Shown: positions 1 through 6,633 of the stretch, piece after piece
Layout of the letters: every line of letters begins with the position of its first letter
Numbering within the stretch: position 1 is the first letter of the stretch
DNA from: Gemmatimonadota bacterium
GTDB lineage: Bacteria > Gemmatimonadota > Gemmatimonadetes > Gemmatimonadales > GWC2-71-9
Length of the DNA: 11,286 nt
Reading direction: 5' to 3'
Assembly: GCA_003220955.1 (NCBI GenBank)
Contig: QHTW01000065.1
Location: 1 to 11,286, forward strand
The notes under the pieces: model-generated
The model's input: the letters and a program-made list of their open reading frames with translations, nothing else
What the model was told of the DNA's origin: nothing
The model's database searches: none
Translations under genes and position numbers: made by a program

Positions 1-1238
1 TCGATGATCGGCATGCCGTAGATGGGCGTGCCTTTGTTGTAGCGCGCCGCCGGATTCACGACGTCGTTCGCGCCGAGCACCAGCGCGACGTCGGTCTGCG
101 GCATCTCGGGGTTGATCTCGTCCATCTCCACCAATGCCGAGTAGGGAATGTTCGCTTCGGCCAGCAGCACGTTCATGTGGCCGGGCATGCGGCCCGCCAC
201 CGGATGAATCGCGAACCTCACGGTGATGCCGCGTTTGGTGAGCGCATCGTACAGCTCTCGCACCTTGTGCTGCGCCTGCGCCACCGCCATCCCGTAGCCG
301 GGAATGATCACCACGCTGCGCGCCTGCTCGAGCAACTGGGCCGCGCCTTCGACCGTCTCCTGCTTCCACTCCTTCTGCTCACCGGTGGCGAGGGCCGGCT
401 GCGCCTTCCCAAAGGCGCCGAACAGGACGTTCGTAAACGAGCGGTTCATGGCGCGGCACATGATGATCGAGAGAATCAGGCCGCTCGAGCCGTCCAGGGC
501 GCCGGCCGTCACGAGCAGCTTGCTGTCGAGGACGAATCCCATCGCCACCGCCGAAAGCCCGGCGTACGCGTTGAGGATCGAGATCACGGTCGGCATGTCC
601 GCGCCGCCGATCGGAATGATGAGCAGCACGCCGAAGATCAACGCGAGCGCCGCGATGCCGAGAAACGCCTGCGGCGCCCACGGCGCGCCGGGATACAATG
701 CGACGGCGACGCCCAGCGCTACCGCAATCGCGAGCACACCGATGTTGACGACGTTCTGGCCGGGATACGTCACGGGCCGCTGCGGGATCCACCGGACCTC
801 CTGGAGCTTCCCTGCAGCCATCAAGCTCCCGGTAAACGTCAGGAAACCGAGAATGACTTCGGCGGCCAATGCGCTCATCCGGAAGTGCGTCATCTCTGCG
901 GTGGCCGAGCCGCCGCGCCACAAGAAATACTCGGCCGTCCCGACGAGGCCGGCCGCAAGACCACCGAATGCGTGCGACAGCGCGGTTCGCTGCGGGACGG
1001 CGGTGAGCGGTACGCGCGACAGCGGGACGCCGACGATGAACCCGGCGGCGATGGCGCCGACGATCCAGCCGTGATGGATGATCTCCGGCTGGATCCACGT
1101 GGCGAGTACGGCCACCGTCATCCCGACCACGCCCGCGATGACGCCGCGGCGCGCGGTCTTGGGATCGTTCATCCAGTACAGCGCGAAGATGAACAGCGCC
1201 GTCGCCAGGACGGCGGAGAGCTCACCGATGAGATGCAT
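1..1238 (-). CDS. pntB: NAD(P) transhydrogenase subunit beta, 3' end cut by window edge
   Basis: Beta subunit of the proton-translocating NAD(P)+ transhydrogenase: membrane domain II part plus the NADP(H)-binding domain III, which couples proton entry to hydride transfer from NADH to NADP+. I translated 412 codons from an ATG at 1238; the frame is open to the edge, so roughly the last 50-60 residues of a usual 460-475 are missing. The first ~275 residues are strongly hydrophobic with about eight or nine membrane segments, including the conserved GGADMPTVISILNAYAG stretch near residue 211. Domain III follows: GYGMAVAQAQ near 314-323 (nucleotide-binding loop), HPVAGRMPGHMNVLLAEA near 345-362, GANDVVNPAA near 389-398 and GTPIYGMP at 403-410, all family hallmarks. 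The ATG shares one base with the pntAB stop (TGATG), indicating translational coupling. Identification is certain; only the C terminus is unseen. Confidence 0.97.
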   Translation of the reverse strand, partial: MHLIGELSAVLATALFIFALYWMNDPKTARRGVIAGVVGMTVAVLATWIQPEIIHHGWIVGAIAAGFIVGVPLSRVPLTAVPQRTALSHAFGGLAAGLVGTAEYFLWRGGSATAEMTHFRMSALAAEVILGFLTFTGSLMAAGKLQEVRWIPQRPVTYPGQNVVNIGVLAIAVALGVAVALYPGAPWAPQAFLGIAALALIFGVLLIIPIGGADMPTVISILNAYAGLSAVAMGFVLDSKLLVTAGALDGSSGLILSIIMCRAMNRSFTNVLFGAFGKAQPALATGEQKEWKQETVEGAAQLLEQARSVVIIPGYGMAVAQAQHKVRELYDALTKRGITVRFAIHPVAGRMPGHMNVLLAEANIPYSALVEMDEINPEMPQTDVALVLGANDVVNPAARYNKGTPIYGMPII

Positions 1239-1516
1239 CACTGCTTCTTGAACATCTTGAGCATGCGGTCCGTGATCATGAAGCCGCTCACGATGTTCGT
1301 CATCGAAGCGAACAACGCGACGGCGCCCAGGATCCGGATGGTGAGCGGATGATCCGCGCCCGTGACGACGATCGAGCCGACCACGGCGATCGCAGAGATC
1401 GCGTTCGTGAGCGACATCAGCGGCGTGTACAGGAGTCGCGACACGCGGCGGATCACGCCGAGCCCGATGAACGTGGCCAGCACGAACACGAACAGCATCG
1501 ATCCGAAATCGCTCAT
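1238..1516 (-). CDS. pntAB: NAD(P) transhydrogenase subunit alpha part 2 (membrane part)
   Basis: Small membrane subunit (92 aa) corresponding to the C-terminal membrane segments of the E. coli alpha chain; with PntB it forms the proton channel of domain II. It shows three hydrophobic segments, about 6-24, 37-53 and 58-80, with the family stretch TPLMSLTNAISAIAVVG at 31-47 and a GFMITDRMLKMFKK tail. I chose the ATG at 1516 because it overlaps the pntAA stop in an ATGA and has an upstream GAGGTG Shine-Dalgarno-like stretch about 8 nt away. An upstream in-frame ATG at 1549 would add 11 Arg-rich residues that lie inside pntAA and are unlike the family. The split alpha subunit (three-gene pntAA-pntAB-pntB layout) matches the Rhodospirillum rubrum type rather than the two-gene E. 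coli type. Confidence 0.95.
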   Translation of the reverse strand: MSDFGSMLFVFVLATFIGLGVIRRVSRLLYTPLMSLTNAISAIAVVGSIVVTGADHPLTIRILGAVALFASMTNIVSGFMITDRMLKMFKKQ

Positions 1517-2610
1517 GATTTGCGCACCTCGCCGGCGTAGGTCACGCACGTGTCGCGGATGATTTGGTCTTCGAAATCGAGGCGGAGCTTGCCGTCCTGC
1601 ACGATGTGGCCGAGGAAGGCGGCCACGTTCTTCGCATACATCTGACTGGCGTCCAGGGGCAACGTGCTGGCCAGATTGAGCGGGCCGAGAATCGACACGC
1701 CGTTCCGCACGATCTCGGAACCGGGCTCGGTCAGCTCGCAGTTGCCTCCGGTCTCGGCCGCCAGATCGACGATCACCGCTCCCGGCTTCATCCCCTGCAC
1801 CGCGGCCGCCGTGATCAGGATCGGTGCCTTTTTGCCCGGGATCGCCGCCGTCGAGATCACGATGTCGGCGTCCTTGACGGCTTTCGCGAGGAACTCCAGC
1901 TCCCTGCGGTGCGTCTCCTCCGACAACTCCTTCGCATAGCCGCCGGCCGTCTCGGCATGCTCTTCGATCGCCATCTCGAGGAACGTGGCCCCGAGGCTTT
2001 GTACCTGCTCCTTCACCGCCGGTCGCACGTCGAACGCCGACACGATCGCGCCCAGCCGCCGCGCCGTCGCGATCGCCTGTAAGCCTGCGACGCCCGCACC
2101 GAGCACGAGCACGCGCGCGGCAGGGAGCGTCCCGGCTGCCGTCACGAGCATCGGCAGGAGCCGGCCGGTCGCCGTGGCGGCGAGCAGCACCGCCTTGTAG
2201 CCCGCCACCGTCGCCTGGGACGACAGTACATCCATGGGTTGCGCCCGCGTGATGCGCGGCAACAAGACGAGGCTGAAGGCGGTCAGCTTGCGGTGGGCGA
2301 GGGCGCGGAGAAAATCGGGGACGGGCTGGAAGAAGGCGACGAGCGCGGTGCCTTCGGGGATTTGGGCGAGGGACTCGGGACTCGGGGCCTGCACCTGGAG
2401 GATGATGTCGGACTGTCCCAGCACCGAGTCCCGAGTCCCCAGGCCCACACCCGCCTTTGTATAGGCCTCATCCGGAAAAAACGCGGCCGATCCCGCGCCG
2501 CGCTCGATGACGATTTCATAGCCGCCCTTGATCAGGCGGCCCGCGACGTCGGGCGTCAGGGCGACGCGCCGCTCATTGGCGGCGGCTTCCCTCGGCACTC
2601 CGATGCGCAC
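1513..2610 (-). CDS. pntAA: NAD(P) transhydrogenase subunit alpha part 1 (NAD(H)-binding)
   Basis: Soluble NAD(H)-binding domain I of the proton-translocating transhydrogenase, 365 aa, related to alanine dehydrogenase. It opens with RIGVPREAAANERRVALTP, the standard N terminus; PRITRAQPMDVLSSQATVAG at 118-137 carries the conserved Arg and Gln that contact nicotinamide in this family; the Rossmann loop GAGVAG is at 171-176 with FDVRPAVKEQ just after; GGYAKELSEE at 223-232 is the mobile loop. Length is slightly under the ~380 usual for split PntAA. I chose the GTG at 2610 because family homology begins exactly there and it lies 5 nt after the upstream TM2-protein stop. The same frame stays open upstream to beyond 3700, but that extension is antisense-free junk overlapping two real genes and is not protein. 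The start lacks a strong Shine-Dalgarno. A 16-bp inverted repeat of heptamers lies inside the gene (residues ~57-81). Confidence 0.95.
   Translation of the reverse strand: MRIGVPREAAANERRVALTPDVAGRLIKGGYEIVIERGAGSAAFFPDEAYTKAGVGLGTRDSVLGQSDIILQVQAPSPESLAQIPEGTALVAFFQPVPDFLRALAHRKLTAFSLVLLPRITRAQPMDVLSSQATVAGYKAVLLAATATGRLLPMLVTAAGTLPAARVLVLGAGVAGLQAIATARRLGAIVSAFDVRPAVKEQVQSLGATFLEMAIEEHAETAGGYAKELSEETHRRELEFLAKAVKDADIVISTAAIPGKKAPILITAAAVQGMKPGAVIVDLAAETGGNCELTEPGSEIVRNGVSILGPLNLASTLPLDASQMYAKNVAAFLGHIVQDGKLRLDFEDQIIRDTCVTYAGEVRKS
2370..2439. repeat. inverted repeat of GGGACTC heptamers inside pntAA
   Basis: GGGACTCGGGACTCGG at 2370-2385 and its exact reverse complement at 2424-2439 form 16-bp arms around a 38-nt loop. 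Each arm is two tandem copies of GGGACTC plus GG. The frame is preserved: the arms encode LGTRDSVLG-type and APSPESLA-type residues at the edge of a conserved strand of PntAA. A strong hairpin could form in DNA or mRNA. It resembles dispersed short tandem repeats rather than a mobile element with genes. Confidence 0.85.
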
Positions 2611-2615
2611 GTGGT

Positions 2616-3074
2616 CTACGATCCGCGGGGGGAGGGGGGGAGCCGAGACGGCTCGCGCTGCTGGGCGAGCATGCGTTCCGCGAAGTCGACGCGCTCGGCC
2701 AGGTCGTTGAACTGCTGTCGCAGCCCGTCGAACTGCTCCTCGAGCTCGTTCACGCGCTGCTCGGCCCGACCAGTCAGCCGGTGCTGCGCATATGCCCCTT
2801 CCGTGACACCCCACTGCCGCAACGGGAGATCGTCGCTGTCCCGAAATTCTCCCGCCGCAATGAGGACCAGATCGTAGAGATACCAAACCCCCAGGCCGCC
2901 AAACGTGCAGAGCATGCCGATCGCGGTGCGCGGTTTGTCGACGTAAAAGCGATGCAATCCAAAGACGCCGCCAAAGAACGACAACAGCAGCGCGACGCCG
3001 CGCGAGCGCTTGGAGACGTCTGGCTCGTGCGGATGGTCCTGCGGTTCGTCGCTGTACGCGTCGGGAAGCGTCAT
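2616..3074 (-). CDS. TM2-domain membrane protein with C-terminal coiled coil
   Basis: 152-aa membrane protein with a TM2 domain (Pfam family of two short membrane helices joined by a tight turn). Residues 24-80 carry the pattern: GVALLLSFFGGVFGLHRFY at 26-44, a second helix around 51-75 with GGLGVWYLYDLVLI, then an EFRDSDD end, as in the family's G-x-H-R-F-Y and W-x-x-D signatures. The N terminus (1-23) is acidic and His/Pro-rich. Residues ~103-140 are a predicted coiled coil (EQRVNELEEQFDGLRQQFND and following), which could mediate oligomerisation. The ATG at 3074 is 9 nt after the SDR-gene stop and the TAG is 5 nt before pntAA. Molecular function of TM2 proteins in bacteria is generally unknown, so no substrate or reaction is proposed. 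The last residues are encoded by a long C-run (2627-2640 on the complement), where sequence errors are likely. Confidence 0.9.
   Translation of the reverse strand: MTLPDAYSDEPQDHPHEPDVSKRSRGVALLLSFFGGVFGLHRFYVDKPRTAIGMLCTFGGLGVWYLYDLVLIAAGEFRDSDDLPLRQWGVTEGAYAQHRLTGRAEQRVNELEEQFDGLRQQFNDLAERVDFAERMLAQQREPSRLPPSPRGS
2627..2640. repeat. G-run (C-run on coding strand) at the TM2-protein/pntAA junction
   Basis: Six G, an A, then seven G on the plus strand, in the final codons of the TM2-protein gene and 17-30 nt upstream of the pntAA start. Runs of this kind are prone to indel error and slippage; a one-base change would alter only the last few residues of the TM2 protein and its stop position. 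The reading here is consistent without a correction. Confidence 0.7.
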
Positions 3075-3083
3075 GGCTCGATA

Positions 3084-3995
3084 CTACCGGGCCCGTTCCG
3101 ACGGGGCAAGCAAGTAACGCAGCGCGTGCTCGACATCGGTGAAGGCGAAATCGAATCCCGACGCGACGAGACGCGCCGGCACGACGCGCTGCCCGCTTTG
3201 TACCATGGCCGCGCCTTCGGTCCCGAAGGCCATTCGCAACGCGAATGCAGGGACCGTCACGACGGCGGGACGGCCCAGCACCTTCCCGAGTGCCTTGGCG
3301 AACTCGCGGTTCGTGACCGGCTGGGGCGCCGTCAGGTTCACGGGCCCCACGAGCTTCGCATCGTTGAGCAAGTGGAGGATGGCATTGATGATATCGCCCA
3401 GCTCGATCCAACTCAGGTACTGAGTCCCGCCACCGACCTGACCACCCAGCCCCAGGCGGAACGCGGGCAACATCTTGGCGAGTGCTCCACCTCTCGTGGT
3501 CAGCACGACCCCGGTGCGCATGTTGACGACACGAATTCCGCCGCGGGTCGCCGCCGCGGTCGCCGCTTCCCAGTCGCGCGCGACGTGCGCGAGAAAGTCT
3601 GCTCCCGGCGCGCTCTCCTCGGTGACGGGCTCTTCCCCGCGATCGCCGTAATAACCGACGGCCGACGCCGCGAGCAGCGTGGCCGGACGACGCTGCAACC
3701 CGGCCAGCGCCTCGCACAACACGCGCGTCCCCTGCACGCGGCTGTCCCGGATCCGCTGTTTCTTGGCCGCCGACCACCGGCCGAACACGCTCTCGCCCGC
3801 GAGGTGAATGACGGCGTCCATCCCTTCTAACCCGGCTCGATCGATTGTGCCGCGCTCGGGATCCCAGGCGACGACGTGCTCACCCGGCTTCGGTTGCCGC
3901 CGGACGAGCGGCACGACGTCGTCGCCGCGCTGCTCGAGGGCCCTGCGCAACGCGGTGCCGATCAAACCCGACGAGCCGCTGACGACGATTTTCAT
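3084..3995 (-). CDS. TIGR01777/YfcH-family SDR protein (NAD(P)-dependent epimerase-like)
   Basis: 303-aa protein of the atypical short-chain dehydrogenase family typified by E. coli YfcH (TIGR01777), also called epimerase family SDR39U1. It starts MKIVVSGSSGLIGTALRRAL with the Rossmann motif GSSGLIG at 7-13; HLAGE at 64-68 and SAVGYYGDRG at 111-120 mark the core, although the usual YxxxK catalytic pair is replaced here by the family-type GYYG; LSWIELGDIINAI at 194-206 and the C-terminal DUF1731-like region (AFALRMAFG... FDFAFTDVEHAL) complete it. Length is normal for the family. The ATG overlaps the RidA-gene stop as ATGA. The substrate is unknown; pairing with a transhydrogenase and a Rid protein makes a redox or metabolite-repair role plausible, but that is inference. 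Confidence 0.94.
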   Translation of the reverse strand: MKIVVSGSSGLIGTALRRALEQRGDDVVPLVRRQPKPGEHVVAWDPERGTIDRAGLEGMDAVIHLAGESVFGRWSAAKKQRIRDSRVQGTRVLCEALAGLQRRPATLLAASAVGYYGDRGEEPVTEESAPGADFLAHVARDWEAATAAATRGGIRVVNMRTGVVLTTRGGALAKMLPAFRLGLGGQVGGGTQYLSWIELGDIINAILHLLNDAKLVGPVNLTAPQPVTNREFAKALGKVLGRPAVVTVPAFALRMAFGTEGAAMVQSGQRVVPARLVASGFDFAFTDVEHALRYLLAPSERAR

Positions 3996-4381
3996 TCGGG
4001 AAGGATCGCTTCAGCCTCGATTTCGACCAGCATGGTTGGATCGACGAGTCGCGTCACGGCGACCAGGGTCGAGGTCGGGCGGATGTCGCGAAACACTTCG
4101 CCGTGCGCCCGGCCGACTGCCTGCCAATGCTCGATATCGGTCACGTACATGCGCGTGCGTACGACGTCGCGGAAACCCGCTCCCGCCTGCTCGAGTGCGC
4201 GGCCGATGTTCCGGAGCGCCTGGACCGCCTGGGCGTACGGATCCCCCGCTCCCACGATCTTGCCGCTCGCATCGGTCGCCGTCGTGCCGGAAACATGGAC
4301 GACGCGTCCCACCCGCACCGCGCGCGAATAGCCGACGACCGGCTCCCACGGCGCGCCGCTCGCGATGTTCTGCCGGGTCAT
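3992..4381 (-). CDS. RidA/YjgF/YER057c-family protein
   Basis: 129-aa protein of the Rid superfamily, trimeric cytosolic proteins whose founder hydrolyses reactive enamine/imine intermediates made by PLP enzymes. Family features: VVHVSGTTATDASGKIVG at 27-44, RNIGRALEQAGAGFRDVVRT at 57-76, MYVTDIEHW at 78-86, and the closing MLVEIEAEA at 117-125. The arginine needed for deaminase activity in E. coli RidA (Arg105, in ARSCVEVARL) aligns here with a Thr/Ser in PTSTLVAVTRL (residues 102-112), so this is probably a Rid subgroup lacking that catalytic Arg and may not be an imine deaminase. Start ATG overlaps the upstream GGDEF-gene stop (ATGA), and its own stop overlaps the SDR-gene start the same way. 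Confidence 0.92.
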   Translation of the reverse strand: MTRQNIASGAPWEPVVGYSRAVRVGRVVHVSGTTATDASGKIVGAGDPYAQAVQALRNIGRALEQAGAGFRDVVRTRMYVTDIEHWQAVGRAHGEVFRDIRPTSTLVAVTRLVDPTMLVEIEAEAILPE

Positions 4382-4971
4382 CGCCCTTCGAAACCGGGAA
4401 GCGGAGGCGGCGCGGCGTTCCAGGTGACGTGCGACGGGGCGCCGGTAGACCGCGCTTCGATGATCCGCTCGTCGGTTGCCCGCACGATCTCTTCGACCGC
4501 CTGTGGGGGATTGAGGAACGTGACGCCCCCAATCGCGGGGATGGCATGGCGGCCGTCGCCGGTGCGGAGATCACCCAGGCCGACCCGGAGCTTGTCGAGG
4601 ACGATGCGGGCGGATGCGGCGGTCGTCTCCGGCAGCAGCGCGATGAACTCGTCCCGGCCGAGTCGCGCGAGGGTGTCGGTCGCGCGGAGCGCGCCGCGCA
4701 GGACGGTGGCGGCCGCGCGCACCAAGTCGTCCCCCACACGGTACCCGAGGTCGACTGCCGCCACGCTGAAGGGGTGCTGGTAGCGCCGGGCCCGCTCGAT
4801 TTCCGCCCCCGCCGCCTCATGGAAGGCCCGAGCGTTGCGTACGCCGGTCAGGTCATCGAGGCGGGCCAGTCGCCGTTCGCGGGCGAGTGACCGGCGCAAC
4901 GCCAGGACGGCCCAGGTGAGCCCACCGATGGCGGCCAGGGCCAGGATGATGATGGGGACGGACGCGCGCAC
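4378..4971 (-). CDS. membrane-anchored degenerate GGDEF-domain protein
   Basis: 197-aa protein with an N-terminal membrane helix (residues ~5-25), a short basic linker and a GGDEF (diguanylate-cyclase-like) domain from DDLTGVRN (39-46) onward. The signature is GRDEF (105-109) rather than GGDEF. Compared with PleD-type cyclases, the strand VDL (73-75) runs directly into GYRVGD (76-81): the intervening DxFKxxNDxY segment, about 10 residues including the guanine-contacting Asn and the FK pair, is absent, without any frameshift. The inhibitory-site motif RxxD is kept as RATD (96-99), exactly 5 residues before GRDEF. The end (EEIVRATDERIIEAR) is a weak match to the usual AD-x-A-[LM]-Y-x-AK. Catalysis is therefore doubtful; a c-di-GMP-binding or structural role is inferred. 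The GTG start at 4971 is the first possible after an in-frame TAG 12 nt upstream and lies 16 nt from the preceding gene; its Shine-Dalgarno is poor. Confidence 0.85.
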   Translation of the reverse strand: MRASVPIIILALAAIGGLTWAVLALRRSLARERRLARLDDLTGVRNARAFHEAAGAEIERARRYQHPFSVAAVDLGYRVGDDLVRAAATVLRGALRATDTLARLGRDEFIALLPETTAASARIVLDKLRVGLGDLRTGDGRHAIPAIGGVTFLNPPQAVEEIVRATDERIIEARSTGAPSHVTWNAAPPPLPGFEGR

Positions 4972-4987
4972 GCCCGAAAACTATCTG

Positions 4988-5449
4988 CTAGGGCGGGTTT
5001 TTGCCCAAGGGCACAACGGCAACCGCGTACCAGCAAGGATTCCAGCGGCATCCCTCCATGACGACGCGGATGCGGTACACCGTGGTCGCGCTGGGCGTGA
5101 ACTGCAGGACAGGGAAGCTTTCGCTGTTCCGGTCAATGGCAAGCTCGTTGCTCCCCGTGGCGAGGAGCAGCTGGAGCCGCGAGCAATCGTTGTCACACAC
5201 ACCGAGAATGGAATACGCCACCCCTCGCTCGAGGGTCACGAGGAGCGTTTCCGCCTCCTCCTCGTTCAGCTCCCCCGTCTTCGTGACGAGCGGCGAGCCA
5301 CCCGCCTTCGTCGTGACCGCGCTGACCGCACGCTGCAACCGACCGCGGACTTCTCGCGCCCAACGGTTTTGCGACACCGCTGGGCGCGGGATCGCCGCCC
5401 CGATCACGAGTACCACCACCAGCGTGGCGGAGAGATTCCGCGGTGTCAT
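4988..5449 (-). CDS. small secreted Cys-containing protein, pre-peptidase (PPC)-like beta domain
   Basis: 153-aa exported protein not assignable to a named family. A signal peptide is clear (hydrophobic core LVVVLVIGAAI at 10-20, likely cleavage after AVS at 24-26). The mature part begins with an amphipathic stretch (~28-60), followed by a probable beta-sandwich (68-148): ETLLVTLERGVAYSILGVCD, then LQLLLATGSNELAID, PVLQFTPSATTVYRIRVVM and CWYAVAVVP. This order (Leu-rich strand, Gly-x-x-Tyr strand, cell-surface Asp/Asn loop, PxLxFxP, Tyr-x-[IV]-R-V) resembles bacterial pre-peptidase C-terminal domains. Four cysteines, C85/C89 (VCDNDC) and C134/C139 (CRWNPC), could form two disulfides. ATG at 5449 overlaps the upstream gene's stop (ATGA). 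The same frame is open farther upstream to 5890 but that part overlaps the preceding gene. Likely periplasmic or surface partner of the neighbouring membrane proteins; function unknown. Confidence 0.8.
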   Translation of the reverse strand: MTPRNLSATLVVVLVIGAAIPRPAVSQNRWAREVRGRLQRAVSAVTTKAGGSPLVTKTGELNEEEAETLLVTLERGVAYSILGVCDNDCSRLQLLLATGSNELAIDRNSESFPVLQFTPSATTVYRIRVVMEGCRWNPCWYAVAVVPLGKNPP

Positions 5450-6633
5450 CGGACCTGTCGCCGCGTTGCTGTCAGCATCACAGCCAAAACGGCGACCGCA
5501 CCGAGCAGCAGCGCGCCCGCGGTAGCACTCCACGGCGCCGCGGCACCTAGGCGGATCGGCGCGACGAACCGCCGCTCCCATTGCTTGGTCCATTCGCCGA
5601 CCGGTTGCTTGAGTGCCGCCGCCAGCGCGGTGTCCACTGGTAACGACGAGGCCCAAAAACCTTGGAAGCGATCGCGTCCCACTTCGCGGGCGACATCCGA
5701 CAGGTACCGCTCGCCAGGGAGCAGGCGCTGTGCACGCCACCAGCGCCGCTCCGAACGCACGATTTGCGGCCCGGCGGCCGGAGACGCCGCATCGGAACCC
5801 CCGAGGACCGCTGTGCGACAACCGGATGATCGGCCGGCGAGACACGCCACCGTCGCGGGCGGAAATGAGTAGACCTGGTCCCAGTACCACGAGTACCGGG
5901 CATCACCCAGCAGGTCGAGCGAAGTGAATCGCTCACCAGCGATGCCGTTCGAGCCAAGGATTCTGGCCACGTCCCAGTTGCGGGCCGCCAACCAGCGCCG
6001 CACTGGCTTGCCCGGGGTCCCGTATGCCGCGTAGAACGCGCAAGGGCCGAGGCCTGCCTGCAACCACCGCGGGAATCCGCCGAACCCCGCGTTGCGCGCT
6101 TCTCGCTTGCCGAGGAGGAACCGCGTCCAGTACGGCCCCGCGGGCAGCAAGGCGATGCACGTCGTACGGTCCGTCGAATCTGGTGCGAGGTATGCCGCGC
6201 CCTCTGCGGGCGAGGGGCGGTCCACCATGGCGCGCGGCCGCGCCAGCTCGAGGACAACGGCGACGCGGACCTTCGTCTCGCCCAGGCCCAGGGCTTGCCA
6301 CGCGGTATCGAGCGCGGCCTCGATGTATCGAACTGCGGCCGGAGAGTCTTCCGCCCCACGAACAATGACAGTGGGTCTTCCGGAATGGTCGTGCTCGTGA
6401 CTCGCCATTCCTCGCACCTGTTGGCGGTCCTCCACCAGGCGCACGGCTCCATCGGCATCACGCCATGCGTCGGCGAACGCCTGGACTCGCTGGCGTGCGG
6501 GCGTGAGCTCCGGGAGCTGGGTCGAGAAGGATCCAGGGCCGCTTGCCGTGGCTCCGCGCGGTGGTACGTACGCCAGCGCAATCACGGCGCAGCCGGCCAG
6601 CGTGACGGCAACCCAGCGCTTTAAAGGCGCCAA
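5446..6633 (-). CDS. membrane-anchored extracytoplasmic protein, peptidase-MA-like fold without HExxH
   Basis: 395-aa protein of unknown function: N-terminal signal/anchor helix (~7-23), large extracytoplasmic domain, and one C-terminal membrane helix (~370-387) followed by a short basic tail. FPRWLQAGLGPCAFY (187-201) resembles the segment following the zinc motif of gluzincin peptidases (P-x-W-x-x-E-G-x-A), but Glu is replaced by Ala and no HExxH precedes it, so proteolysis is unlikely. A C-x7-C pair (ACLAGRSSGC, C264/C272) suggests a disulfide. The protein is a paralogue of the next upstream gene product: both share AWRDA near the N terminus, ACLA-x5-C, and a gap-free GRD...S...LAAA...W block before the C-terminal helix. 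Start: TTG at 6633 is preceded by GGAG (6640-6643) with 6-nt spacing and overlaps the upstream stop by 13 nt. A GTG at 6654 or the ATG at 6750 are alternatives, the latter overlapping far more. Confidence 0.75.
   Translation of the reverse strand: MAPLKRWVAVTLAGCAVIALAYVPPRGATASGPGSFSTQLPELTPARQRVQAFADAWRDADGAVRLVEDRQQVRGMASHEHDHSGRPTVIVRGAEDSPAAVRYIEAALDTAWQALGLGETKVRVAVVLELARPRAMVDRPSPAEGAAYLAPDSTDRTTCIALLPAGPYWTRFLLGKREARNAGFGGFPRWLQAGLGPCAFYAAYGTPGKPVRRWLAARNWDVARILGSNGIAGERFTSLDLLGDARYSWYWDQVYSFPPATVACLAGRSSGCRTAVLGGSDAASPAAGPQIVRSERRWWRAQRLLPGERYLSDVAREVGRDRFQGFWASSLPVDTALAAALKQPVGEWTKQWERRFVAPIRLGAAAPWSATAGALLLGAVAVLAVMLTATRRQVR

Noticed and set aside
177..1352. Long plus-strand open frame opposite pntB
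   Set aside because: Antisense shadow of a certain gene; Arg/Asp/His-rich low-complexity translation typical of high-GC DNA.
2627..2640. Possible G-quadruplex in the G-run
   Set aside because: Two G-tracts separated by one A could form intermolecular or slipped structures, but four separated tracts are not clearly present; kept only as an error-prone run.
2611..3777. Upstream extension of the pntAA frame giving a 754-residue fusion
   Set aside because: It overlaps the TM2 and SDR genes in another frame, has biased composition, and PntAA homology begins exactly at the GTG at 2610.
2781..4890. Plus-strand open frames opposite the TM2, SDR, RidA and GGDEF genes
   Set aside because: No recognisable domains; all lie antisense to well-identified genes.
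4971..5000. Possible terminator: CGCCC and GGGCG arms followed by GGTTTTT
   Set aside because: The stem is only 5 bp with a 15-nt loop and the T-run is on the plus strand, opposite to the genes here, so it would not end the operon.
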